Assembly: GCA_000231825.2 (NCBI GenBank)
Contig: JH720315.1
Coordinates: 331,645 to 395,644, forward strand
Direction of reading: 5' to 3'
Length of the DNA: 64,000 nucleotides
From: Tetrahymena elliotti 4EA
Taxonomy: Eukaryota > Ciliophora > Oligohymenophorea > Hymenostomatida > Tetrahymenidae
Part shown: piece after piece, positions 25,917-38,161 of the stretch
How positions within the stretch are numbered: position 1 is the stretch's first letter
Layout: each line of letters opens with the position of its first letter
Notes under the pieces: model-generated
Told to the model about the DNA's origin: nothing
Database searches by the model: none
What the model saw: only the letters and a program-made list of their open reading frames with translations
Program-made: the position numbers and the translations under genes

Positions 25917-28317
25917 ATGAAATTATTAACATTACTAACCATATTTATTTCTTTTTTCTAGACAATTGCTGAAAACTATCTAAGCAAAAACATTACATTT
26001 ATTAAATAAAACCACACCTATAGCAACCAAGCAAGTGCGTGTCCTTAGAATATTTTAAAATTTGAGTTTTCCGCACAAACTTAAAAAATTTTTTCAATGA
26101 AAAATTTATATTTGCAAGAAGGATAATTTGCTACAGTTGTCACATACACAGATGCATTTCCCGCTCAGGTTATATTATGGGATCTTATTTCATTTAACCA
26201 TAAAATTCTAACTTTGGAGATGAATGGATAGCCCTTTTATTAGGTAGCAGAAAACATACTTTATGATTCTGACTTAAGGTTGCTAATTTTAGTAACAAGC
26301 AGTGAGCAATTTGTAGTCTTTTAAAAGCCATTAAACCTATTTTAATTCAACCTAGTTTAATCTGTCACTATACCTAGTTACTCCTCATCTACTATTCCAT
26401 TAATAACAGATATGTTTATAATAAAAGGATTGAATCAGCTTGTCATTTTAGATCATATTAACTTTAATCTTTTATTTTATGAACTTATAAATTTTACAGG
26501 TATTCCAATCAAAGTTGTTACAATTGGTATACCGAATGACCTTACTCCCGTATAATCTGCCTTCTATGCAAAAAATATTCCTAATACAAATTTAATAGCT
26601 TTAGTTGACTTTGGTTATGCCTTTATAAGAGTTATAAATCATGTTACCAAAGAGATAGTATATACATCAAATGATAATATATCTAACAGGCCTTTAAATT
26701 ACTCTATTCTAGGTGTTTATGCCAAAGATTCTCTTGTTATTTTTTATAATGATCATCATAGTTCTCTCAATCTAAAGCAAAGATAATCTAATTTCTAAGT
26801 CTTCTCAGAAGAAGATGGACTTTAATTAATGACTTAATTTTATGTAAAAATAATTTTTTTTCTTTACAACTCAAAATTCATTTTTATCTCAGGTTCAAAA
26901 GTTATTTATTGCGTAAAGATGCTTTCTTTACAAAAAAAATTTATATTTTCTCTAACCTTTTTTACAGAAACATTCAATACAAATTTAAATATTGGATTTT
27001 TTAAAGAATTTAAATTACAAAAAATATAATTAACTCCAACCGTACAATTAATTTTATTAATACTTTTAAATTAGCTTTTTTTATTAATCCTAATTTTCAT
27101 AAAAAATAATTTTCCATAAGAATTAAGAAAATAAATTGGTTTAGTAAATATTAAATACATAATATATAAATAGATAGATGTTCCTCAACCTGCACAAAAT
27201 GTACTAATATCAATGTCAATATTATAAAATACTCCACACGTCGTAACAACACATGCTTTAGGAGATGTATTTATTCACAGCCTTTATTCTGGTGAGTAAA
27301 TAAGACATTACTAATTTAGCAATTAAGCAGCCTATGACGCTCAATATTATTAAAATTATTTAATGTTTTCATCATATGATGGTAATAGTAATATGATAAT
27401 AAGCTATTTCTTAGACTGGAATTAAGTTTTATATCCTTAAGATAGGGATACTGCTACTTAGGGTGTTTGTGTTAGTTAATGTGGAGAGAAATAAGGGTAT
27501 AACCAAGATTTACTTGCTTGTAGTACTTGTGATCCACTTCTAAATTGTAAAACATGTAGATTTCCTTCAGGATATTGTGATTAATGCTATGAGGAGTTTT
27601 ACCTATCACAAGGAAAGTGCTTGCCTTATTGTTAGGGAGAAATAGGATGTAATTTGTTTATAATTTGAATGAAATATTCTAAAATTAGCTTCAATAATTC
27701 AAAAATTTATATAAGAAATATTGCTTTAAGTGAATAAAAATTTTGATTTACCAATCTCACAAAATCTTATCAAATTTCTCTTCAGGATGGAATATTCTTT
27801 TATATTAATTTTTAATGAATTATTTTTTCATTAACATTTTATTTTTTCTCAAAAGTTTTCTTTTAAAATAGCTGCTAATCTTGACAGTGATGGTAAATGC
27901 TAATGCAACTAGGGGTATTATATGATAAATAATAACATATGCATCCCAAATCCTTGTAGATTATGGGAATAACCTGAATATAATTATGAGTTCAAATAAA
28001 CAAGTTGTATTGATATTTGCGGAGGAGATTTATTTTATGATATTGAAAATAAGGAATGTAATTGCATTTCGGGATATGTTAAAATAGGAAATTCTTGCAA
28101 ACTAGATGTTTTAGGTATCTGTCTGATAATAGTTTTCATCATTATAATCACCATCACTGTATACAAATACAGATTATATCTAATACTTTAAAAATCTAAA
28201 GTTTTCTTCTAAGTTGAGAATATTCAACAAGGTATAAGACTTAAGAGATTTTTCGAAAGTAACACTCAACAAATTAAACCAACTAAGAATAAATAAAAAT
28301 AAAAACAAGAAGTTTGA
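25917..28317 (+). CDS. Type I membrane protein with large ectodomain and Cys-rich module
   Basis: Exon 1 is 25917-26843, the intron 26844-27173, exon 2 27174-27655, the intron 27656-27887, and exon 3 27888-28317 (TGA); 612 aa with consistent phases. A signal peptide is evident at the N terminus (MKLLTLLTIFISFFQTIAEN). The ectodomain to about residue 430 has repeated short hydrophobic-aspartate strands (for example LIALVDFGYAFIRVINH), suggesting a WD-like or other beta-propeller fold. A Cys-rich knot follows (CVSQCGEK, CSTCDP, CKTCRF, CDQCYE), like the furin-type repeats abundant in ciliate surface proteins. After a second Cys cluster there is one TM helix at about 544-566 (LGICLIIVFIIIITITVYKY) and a basic tail of about 45 residues. 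It shares its plan with the gene at 29577. The ligand or role is unknown. Confidence 0.82.
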
Positions 28318-28965
28318 TCAGGATTTATTCTAAAAATCAAAAAGCTTACAAATAAGAATCATCAATCAATAAATTGATTGGTGATTGCATTTTATTTATT
28401 TAATTCTATACAAGCTACTTTTAATGAAATAAATTTTATTCAATAAAGCAAAAATTAAAAAATTTTGCAAAAAGAAAATTTCGATATTAAAATTAATAGT
28501 ATATTTCATATTCAATTTGATTAATTTAAAAATTGTTTTTATATCTTTTCTTCTCAATCCAAATTAGTTTCTTCTCAAACAATGTGTCTATTTCTTAATT
28601 AAATTTTGGAACCTATGAAAAGAAAATTTCTTCTACTTTCTACACATATAAAGATAATTCATTAAACAAACAAAAAATAAAGTATTTACCTTAGCTCGAC
28701 TAACCAAATTTCCCTCTCTTTTGAAGTGATAAAATACTTGTACTTAATCAGAATTTCTTATAACTTATTAGATAGGTTACAAAGATAAAAATTTTAAGAT
28801 TAATTCAACTTATTTTTAAATCTGTTGAGACATTTATAAACCATTCAACCGAATAAATTATTAAATAAAATGAATTCTCTAACAACTTGCTGCAGAAGTT
28901 TTTTAAATACTGATTGGCAATTTTAAAAACTATGATTTTTTTTTTGTGAAAATATTTAATAAAAA
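28318..28965. other. Intergenic, AT-rich
   Basis: This is the 3' flank of the type I membrane protein gene. No coding frame, RNA gene or repeat was recognised. Confidence 0.5.
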
Positions 28966-29508
28966 TCAATTACTATTTATATCAGAAGTTTGTATTTAAG
29001 TTAATAAAAATAATCCCTTATTGCTTTGAATAAACTTTGCTATATAAAATAAAACAAAATTATACAACTTTAATAATATATTACCAATAATTTATGGCTA
29101 GCAAGCAAGTAATTAAATAAGGTATGCCCAGTTAAAGCAAACACATAAAATAAAATATAATTGAGTAATCTAGATAGATATTGGCATTTTAATTTTATTC
29201 ATAAATTTCAAAAGTAGTAGTAGTCTTTCTATCTTTTTATCTTCTAGATAAAAAATCTTTAAGTGATTGCCATAAAAATTAAATTTCAATCTATCAAATG
29301 TCATAGATATGTTTTCTTGTTTTTTGTTTGATTTAGATTTTTTGTTTAATAAAAGACTGATCATCCAAACACTGATTATCTTTATTGATATTAACTCAAG
29401 CAAACGCAAACTAAAATAATAAACAAAACCCAAACAAAACAAAAAATTAAGTAAAATCAATATAATAAGGATTCTCTTTATTAAATAAAAAAAAACATTT
29501 TGAGGCAT
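28966..29508 (-). CDS. Candidate small membrane protein, weakly supported
   Basis: ATG 29508-29506 opens a 180-codon frame ending at TGA 28968-28966. The first ~113 codons contain no TAA, TAG or TGA, which is unusual for sequence this AT-rich. They include one or two hydrophobic helices (FFYLIKRILIILILLNFLF), then a basic Lys/Asn segment and an FDRLKFNFYGNHLKIFYLED stretch that looks protein-like. The remaining codons are AT-rich and could be read-through beyond a missed splice site. It would be transcribed divergently from the gene at 29577, with only 68 bp between the starts, which is tight. It could be a real small gene or a chance frame. Confidence 0.35.
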
Positions 29509-29576
29509 CCTAAACAAATACTATTCATATTAGAAACCACTTAAATACTAAAGGCAACACTTTTAATTAAAAAGAG

Positions 29577-32500
29577 ATGGCCGCTTATTTTGTCTTACTT
29601 AAAATAACTTTGCTTTTTTAAATATTTATTAGATAAATAGAGGGACAAGTATTATCATAGATAACATAATTTAATACTATTTCATCAACCTCTTCTTCTT
29701 CTTCATCCAGTATTTTAACTAATGACACAATATTTTATAATAGCACATCATTCTTAAGTACTTGTCCTAAATTAACAACAACTTATACAAATGGAAGATA
29801 AAATGTGATTGACTCATAGCTGTTTTAATTAGATGATTAAACTGTGTTTGATGTAAGCTAAGAATCAAATCCTAATTAAGTGACAATAACATAATGGAAA
29901 AGCAGTGGGAAGGTTATATAGTAATTAACAGAAGTTAATAGCTGCTTACATTTTTAATTTGATTTTTAAAGAAAAGTTCTTTTGCTTTAGTGTTCTGCAA
30001 CAGACATTTATCTCTATCAATATAATGCAGGAACATTTGTATTATTCTAGATATTCCAAAATCTCAATACATTATTAGTGACCGACCTTTAACTATAACC
30101 TCAGACTTCTCAGACTTAATTTGCTACTCTTTGTTTCTAAGAAAGTGAGCTCAGATTTTGGTCTGTTGGTTCAGTCTTACCCATTAAAACTCTGTATTTA
30201 CATATACCTGATGCTAATTTAATAATTCCAAGTGCTTTCAATTTTATCTTTATACCATACACAAAATATGTTGCTGTGTTTGACATTAACAAATCTATCA
30301 TTCGACTTATCGATACTGACACAGGAGATATCTTTAAGACATCAAACAGATATTTCAGATTTATATTTACTGACTTTAAAAATTTCATTTAATATAATTA
30401 TCTATGGAAATTGATTGTCTTAATAACACAAGAAAGAACAATAGAAGCTCCATCATAGTATATAATTACCTTTTTTGCAAATGATACCACTCAATACAAT
30501 CGTTTTAAAGTAATTAATTTATCAATGAAAAATACTATTTTATCTTCAATTTTTTATTTCTATTTACTTTTCATACTTATTTTACTCAATAAAATATTAT
30601 ATTTTCTTATATATCTTCAAATTCGAGTTCTTCTTTTACCCAATATTTTATCATTCAGTTATCTCTTTTGCTAATTTTTAATTAATAATATGTCTTGTTA
30701 TAACTGTATGTAGCCTTAATAGGCAGTACCTTAGGTACTACATATATATAAATGAAAATTAAAAATTTTTTTCATTTATCTTTATTTTAAATAATTTTTT
30801 ATTTTTTAAAAATAGATAGAATATTAAAATGATTACAAAAATAAAGTTACTTGTATGCATGTCCTTTAGGGATCTGAAATGGTTGCACTGGGTAACAAAG
30901 ATGGTTCTATATTCATATATAATTTAATAAGTGGTAAAAAAGTTCGTATCATTTAAGTAAGCACAAATGAGATTATTGATATTCTTCTAGCAGATAATGT
31001 GTTATATGTTTTAGCCAAAGATTAGAATGATGAAACTCTTTTGCAATAATATGACTGGTCAAATAATTATTATGTGGAGCAGAGGGTTACAAATTAACCG
31101 GTTTGTGTTAATTAGTGTAACAGTATATAATACTAATCATCAGCCTGGATAGCCTGTAGATAATGTAATTCGGCTTATAAATGTGCTAGTTGTAATGAAT
31201 TAGGATGCGTGACATGTATAAATGGTCTCTATCTAGACCAATTAGTATTACAAAATGGTTAAACTTATAATGTTTGCACTTCAATTTGCTCTTAAAATCA
31301 ATTTGGTAATTATTTTATTTAAATCAATTAAAATAATAATAATTAATTAAATTCAAATAGGGTTAGGTTTTGATAACTCTTCAAATACTCAGTGTGTTGA
31401 AATATGTCCTAGTAATGTTTATGATGTCTCAAACAAAGTTTGTAGCCTCAGTACTTCTATTGAAAATTCATCATAAGTAAAATCATTTAAAAAATTTTTA
31501 ATATTAAAAATTAATTAAAATTAGGAATATGGCATAACAGCTAGCTTAAAAATTTCACCAACAGATGATCAAGTTATCATGATAGATTTTTCTTAAGCTA
31601 TTCAGTTTAATTAGCAACACAAGCTCTAAGCAACTTAGCAACTAGTTTCAAATATGTAATAGTGTGTTTTAGTTGATCTCCAGAAAATTAAATCTTCTGA
31701 CTATTCTTATACTGTTAAACTTGATGCCACAGATAATACATACATTTAGCTATCCTTAAAGTAATTAAAAAATATATTCTAATTTACTTGATAAATTAAA
31801 TAATTTAAATCCATCCTAAAATCAAAAAAATTTTATTATGATTTGTAAAAAAAGAAATGTTTTTTTATTAAAAATAAAGAATTTTTTTACTTAACAATAT
31901 TATAAATTATATTTTAATAGAAATGAATTAATTTAAAAATATTTTAAACAATTCTTATTCTTAAAAGAAATTAATTCTTTTGATTTAGTTGCATAAACAT
32001 TCATTTTTTTTGAAAAAGTTTGAATTTTAACAGAAAAATTATTTTAAAATAAAAAAATATTTGAATTATATTTTAATCATTACTTTTAATAGGTATTTAG
32101 GATCTGGAGGCGTTAAAAACCCATAATTAACAGTTACATTTGAGGGATAAACCTGCTTTAAAAACTTAAAGTATGTTCCTCTAGGACCTTCTATGGTAAG
32201 TCCAGGAATAACTCTAACTTTACCATGGAATTTAGTAAATTATGATCCTGGAACTAAAACTACTTCAGAGAAGGTAGCTACAGCTGCTAAAGGAGCTGGA
32301 ACTGCAGTAGCTGCTGCTACTATACCTCTATCTCTAATGAATATAATGTATATTTTTTGGCTTTTGATAAATGTATTTTAGCTTGTGAGTTTTTTGCTTT
32401 ATTTGAATGTTGTTTATCCTATAAATTTGACTGAATTTTTTAGGGCTTTTAAATCTTTTAATATGAACTTTTTGCCAACTTTTGGTATGAAATTTGATAG

Positions 32501-33803
32501 TTCTACACAAAAATACACCTTTTTAGGAGAAACAATAACTGATTAAACTCCAGCTGCCCCTTTTGTAAGAGAAGGAATGACTTCATCATTTTTCTTAAAT
32601 GGATTGAAATTCATCTAGACTTTCTTTATCTTATATGCAGTGTTATTTTTAGTTCGTATTATGGCAAGAAATATGAAGGTTAATTGCAGAAAAGTTCCTG
32701 AAGATGCTGGATTTTTCCATAAATTGATAGCTCTAGCTTAGTAAAAGCTTGAATTTACTATGATTATAACCTCTCATCAATCCACTTTGCTATCATTTTC
32801 TGTGAGTATTTTCTTATAATTTATGGGGTTTTCTTCTCAAAATGCAATGAATGTGATTTCATTTATTGTTGCTATATTTGCCTTAATTTATTTAATATTT
32901 TTCTTGAAAAATTGCTACTAAAAAGTAAATTTACATGAAATGGTTGTCGGTTCTAAGATTTCAGACAAGCTCGTTGATGAAAAATTGAAAGATAAGTATG
33001 AAAAGTATAAAATGCAATACGGAATTCTTTATTGGAGTGTCAATTTTATTTTTTATGGCAGAAGAAACTATCATGTATTTATGATGTTTAGACAAGTGCT
33101 TGTTCCTTTTGTTGTTGTTTTCTTTAACAAATTTACATTTGTTTCTATATTTATTCTAATAGGATTATATGGTTTGACAACACTTTTCTTGATATTATAT
33201 CGCCCTTTTGATAGAAAGCTAGTTGGTTACTTAAATGCTTTTAATGATTTAGCTATGACTTTGATATTATGTTTAATTTTTTACATTCATTCAATAAATG
33301 AAAGTTCTGGATCAACTTTAAGCAAATCAGATATTGACAAGCAAGTAAATATAGGATGGATCATTGTTGGACTTTTGCTTCTTCTATTCATAATCAACAT
33401 TGTCACTGGAATTGCATTAGAATGGGCAAGTATAGTTGAAGCCTATAACAATTTAAAGCAAAAGCTTCGTGAGTATACAAAAAGTAATTCAGTTGAGCTA
33501 AAGGACCATGAAGAAAAAATGAGTCTAAATAAATCTCAATCTTTAGCATCAGAAGAAGAAAAGTTTAATAATATTTTCAAAGATTCTCTCAAAAAGAAAA
33601 ATAAAAATTAAGAATTAGTTAAATAATTTTAAGAAAGTTCAATATAAAATGTAGAATTAAGTGATGTAAATATTTCATAGACCTCAAAACCTTTAAACCA
33701 ATAATCGCCTTCTCCAAGGAAAGGAAAAAAAAGGATTGTAAAGAACCCTGATTTGCAAGACTCACAAAATAAATAGTTAAAAATTTCTGAGTTTAATTTA
33801 TGA
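29577..33803 (+). CDS. Large polytopic membrane protein with propeller-like and Cys-rich ectodomain
   Basis: Exons are 29577-30509, 30816-31305, 31361-31476, 31525-31760 and 32093-33803 (TGA); all introns are GT...AG and in phase (1161 aa). A signal-like N terminus (LLKITLLFQIFIRQIEG) precedes a Ser run and a beta-rich ectodomain. Repeat-like strands such as MVALGNKDGSIFIYNLISGK suggest a WD-type propeller. A Cys-rich knot (CVNQCN, CRQCNS, CASCNE, CVTC) follows at about residues 405-470. From about 660 onward there are roughly nine hydrophobic segments, starting after an Ala/Gly-rich stretch (AAKGAGTAVAAATIPLSLM) and including VFMMFRQVLVPFVVVFFNKF. A charged cytosolic tail closes the protein. 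Ciliates carry many proteins with Cys-rich repeats plus a TRP/polycystin-like polytopic end; transport activity is unproven. Confidence 0.85.
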
Positions 33804-34944
33804 TCATTAATTTATTGAAATCAAGAAAAGAAATTTGTTATTTCATTAATATTTATCGACTCTTTTAAATTATTAATTCTTTTATTAATTTGTACTTTCC
33901 TACCTTTCTACCTTTTTAATGTATCTTTCTGTCATAACTCTAGCTATTCTTAAATTTATTTATTTAAAAAGCTTAATATAAAAATATCTTCAAACACAAA
34001 CTTCAAATTATATTAAGATAATTTCTAACAAAAAATATTTTTTTATTTGAATTAAGAATTACTTTTTAAATTTTGACTTTGAAGAGTTTTATTTAAAAAA
34101 ATGAATACAAATTTTATTTTATATTTTAAGATAAAAACTATATTTACTTAAATATATCTATTACATAATTTCTCAATTTTTGTTACATCAAAAAGCAAAC
34201 TCTCTAAAGTTTTCATTTACTTAGAAAATTTTATTAAAAGGTGAAGGGAGGGGAGGGTATTATTTTAAAAATTGAGTTTGAGTAAAAAAAATGTTAAAAA
34301 GCTACTCTCGAAAATTCTACCCTTATCCATTTGAAAATTTTTATTTTTTCACCTGCCTAAAGTAATCTTTCTACTTTTTTGATAATTTTATTAAATTTTT
34401 GATACAAATTAAAAAATATTCCAACTTGCCTTTCAAATTTTAAACATAGGAGAAGGAAAAAATTTGTTAAGGCCACTTAAAAGTTATTAAAAGGCAAATT
34501 TTGTTATTCAAGCAAAGTTCTTTTATAATTTATCTTTTAATTTCACAAATCACAATTAAAAATGCTATTTATTTTTTTAATTAGATTTGATGAAGCTCAG
34601 TAAAATATGAATGAAAATTTATACCAAATGTAATCTAATTAATACACAAAAGAACAATTATTAAAGTTTAGTATTTCTGCTTTATTTTAGATTGTTTGAA
34701 AAATAAATGAAAGAATGAATGTATATTAATGAATAAATTAATTGAATTTTTGTTTTAATACTGAATGTATTACTATAATTATTATTCAATATCATTAGAA
34801 ATATTAATTTTAATCATTAAGCAATAAACACTTCATTAACTTATTCTTATTGAATAAACCAACAAAAAAAGTACAAATAAGAATTGTAATAATTCATAGG
34901 ACAATAGAATAATAGATAAATATATAGATCAGCAAATATTTTTG
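33804..34944. other. Intergenic, AT-rich
   Basis: No supported coding frame. It includes a short G-rich island at about 34240-34257 (GGTGAAGGGAGGGGAGGG) inside otherwise AT-rich sequence. The right end carries the promoter of the phosphatase gene. Confidence 0.5.
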
Positions 34945-37098
34945 ATGGAAACTAGATCCAAGTCAAGCTATAATGGAAATTATGAAGCTAATTAATCTAT
35001 TGATAATTATATTATAAATGATCGCAGTAACAAAAAAGCAACTCAAGAGTTGCAATAAAATTTAGGATCATTTCAATATAGAGAGTTTAAGGATGAAAGT
35101 AAGTTAGGAACAGAGAGGCCTAATTTACCAGCAAATATAGATACTTTTTTTCATAGCTACTCATGTAATTATATGACAGATAAAGTAGAAGATGAAAAGT
35201 CTATTACTGATGATGGGTACTAGCACTCAATTGAATTTTATGCAAAAAATAACAAAGAATAAAATAAAATTAACAATAAACCTGAAAATTCTTAAAATAA
35301 TAGTCTCAAAAAAAGCAATAGCATTATTGATGAGTAGCATCCTTAAATGAATTTCTAAAAAATACGCCAAATTTTATATGATTTAGCGAAAGATGAGTAA
35401 TTACATAATGGAGTATAGATTAAAGAAGATGAATATAGAAAACAATTTAGTTATGGTAGAGAATCAATTTTATAATGGAAAGGATAACCTTTACCTCATC
35501 CATCTGAAACTAAATACTTGAGAATTGCAACTTTAACATGTATTAATTTTATATCTAGATTTTTATTTAATCTAACAAACCACTCATTTATTATTGAATT
35601 CCTCAATAATTTATAAAGAGAGTTATGATTTTTATAAAAAATATCTCATCTATTTCTTAGAAGAAGCAAATTTCAACACCTAAAAAATTTAATATATCTG
35701 TTTTAATACAAAATAATAGAATTCAAATATCAAATAGTAAGACTAATTTTTTAACACAAAAACTACTTCTAATTAATCCATCCAAAAATGCTGATCTTTA
35801 ATTTCAGGCAAAACAGAATTTAATTAAAATATAAAATATATTAGCATTGCAATCAATTTTTTTATATAAATAAACAATTCATAAATGTTATTGATTAAAT
35901 ATATTTCAAAAGCGAATCTTATGATTAAACAAAAAAACCAGTAAAATGAATGCAAAAAAGATATTAATTTAAAATATATTAGAAATACATTAACCCTAAA
36001 TGATTTTCGTAATTCGTAATTTTTTGATCTTAAAAAGGAAACAGAAGAAAATATTTAAATTTTTCTTAAAATTATTAAGAAGATCAAATTTTATGTTTTC
36101 TGATATGTGAAAATGGGTGTATTAATAAAACTTTATGACAATAAAAAGTATTTTTAAAAATATAATTTTTAATCAATATTATTTATGAGATAGGGAATTT
36201 ACATGGAAGTTGTCCAACAGATAATTTAGCCGAGATATTAGCTTTCTTGAATTAAGCAAGTCACCATCTAGTAGTTATAGGCACTTAAGAATGTGAGAGA
36301 TCAATAGCTGCATCTTTTTTTAATTCTTCTAAAAGTAAGTGGGAATAGGCAATATTAAACAATATGTCAAATAGTTATGTAAAAGTTCATTCTTTAAAAA
36401 TGAATGCTTTACATTTAATTGTCTTGAGTCATAAAATTCTAAGGCCTTACATAAAAAATATTTAGAGTGATAGAAGAGCTACTGGAATAGCAAATTATTT
36501 AGGCAACAAAGGAGGATTAGGAATAAGTTTTGATATAGGAAAAAGGAGTTATTTATTTGTAAATTTACATTTATCATCAGGAAAAGAAAATAAAGAAAGA
36601 AGAAACAAAGATTTCTTATCTGTAGAAAATAATCTCAATCTTGGTAAGCAGATTTCAAATATGGAAAGAAGTAGCCATGAACGAGTATCTGATAGATTTG
36701 ATTATGTTTTTTTTATTGGAGACATGAATTATAGAATAAATGTAGACATAGGAAATAAAGACATAAATGAACATAATTATATATAACTCTTGTTGCATGA
36801 TTAGCTCATTCAAGAAGTTGAATTAATTGCTTCGGATTTTAAAGAAGGAATGATAACTTTTCCTCCTACATATAAATTGGACCTTAATTATAATAGATTT
36901 TATACAGGGAAGAAAAAAAGATAACCAGCCTGGACTGACAGAATACTTTACAAAGCCTATAAATAAAATACAATGCTTCAAATTAGCTATGATAGTAACA
37001 CAAATATTATGGGGTCTGATCACAGACCAGTATATGCACAATTTTTAATTTAGCATTAATTTTAAAGCACTGATGACCAAACTATAAAATATTTTTGA
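34945..37098 (+). CDS. Inositol polyphosphate 5-phosphatase
   Basis: Exon 1 is 34945-35539, the intron 35540-36193 (654 nt) and exon 2 36194-37098 (TGA); 499 aa. The protein should remove the 5-phosphate from phosphoinositides or inositol phosphates, using Mg2+. All signature motifs of the family are present: TWNLHG (198-203), IGTQE with metal-binding Glu231, GNKGGLG, LFVNLHLSSG, FIGDMNYRI (Asp375, Asn377), FPPTYK, PAWTDRILYK (443-452) and GSDHRPV (catalytic Asp474/His475). The catalytic domain fills residues about 190-485. Residues 1-190 are polar, low complexity and without a recognised domain. There is no SAC, SH2, ASH or RhoGAP domain, and no CAAX box at the C terminus. The intron splits codon Trp199 inside the first motif. 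OCRL/INPP5B/synaptojanin subgroup placement cannot be decided by eye. Confidence 0.95.
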
Positions 37099-38161
37099 AT
37101 GAAAAACCAGTAAATTTCTTTCTCCTTCTCCCTTTCTCTCTTTTTGACTTTTTATTAAAAAATTCTCTTTAGAGTATTAATGTAAACAACCACCGTTTAT
37201 TTATTTACAATTAATTCCATAAAATAATAACAAAACAAATTAATAAATATGAAACAAAACTATTAATCAATCAGTATCTTTATATTAAAAACATATTTGT
37301 AACAAAAAATAATCTCTAATTAATTACTTTCAATCATTCATTTTTTTATTGAATTTTTATTTTTTATTTATATGTATTATTATAAATTTGAAAAGTCTGT
37401 TTGTAAGCTTCACCAGCTTATCAGTAAGGTTTTATTTATTTTAAATTTACCAATAAAATGAATTTTTATTTCAAATGAGTAAATTTTTATTAAACATTGA
37501 TAAATTTGTTAAATTTACTTAGTTAAATATGGTTACTAGACAATAAAAAAATAATTAAGTATTATTTATTGTTAATTAAAATAATGGAGTAGAACTATTG
37601 AATTTATTATTTTAAAAATAAAATCTTTCTCTCAATTTTACAAATTAATATATTTTTTTAAATCTACAGGAATCAAATAACCCTCTCCCCCAAAATAAAG
37701 AATATTATTTTAAAATATAATTACAGTTATTTTAAAATGTATTTTGTATTCAGAGTTTTAACAAAACAATCAAATAATGGCTCAATAAAGTTATTGATAT
37801 TGTAGGTTTTTTGCAAAAATATTATTAAGAGTATGTTTCTACTTCTATTTTACATTTATATTTGGTTGTTATTTAATAGATTCTTTTTAAGATGTTATAA
37901 TAATTCTTTTAGGAATAATAAACCAATTTAAAGAACCATTTTCATATTTTAGTAAAGATAAATTCTTTTAAGACAAAATAGAGTAGCACATAGACAAAGA
38001 TGATTTATGCTATTAAAATAACTAAATTTTACAAAATTTAATTAATTTAATAATTAATTTGAGTTTTAGAGACAAGGTTTAGCTCTTTAAGATATATAGT
38101 TTAAGTAGAAAAAGAAAAAGTTATCAAAAAATTTTTCAAGAGAAAGTTTAAATTTTCAGAA
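37099..38161. other. Intergenic, AT-rich
   Basis: Contains the 3' flank of the phosphatase gene and the promoter region of the J-protein gene. No coding frame or repeat was recognised. Confidence 0.5.

Noticed and set aside
30137..30414. Frames on both strands inside the first exon of the 29577 gene
   Set aside because: The plus-strand frame of the large membrane protein is continuous through the region and carries the ectodomain; the others are shadows.
30733..30750. AGTACC-TTA-GGTACT hairpin as a regulatory RNA element
   Set aside because: It lies in an intron, has a short 6-bp stem with a 3-nt loop and has no other supporting signal.
36823..37041. 72-codon minus-strand frame
   Set aside because: Antisense to the catalytic PAWTDRILYK/GSDHRPV part of the 5-phosphatase.
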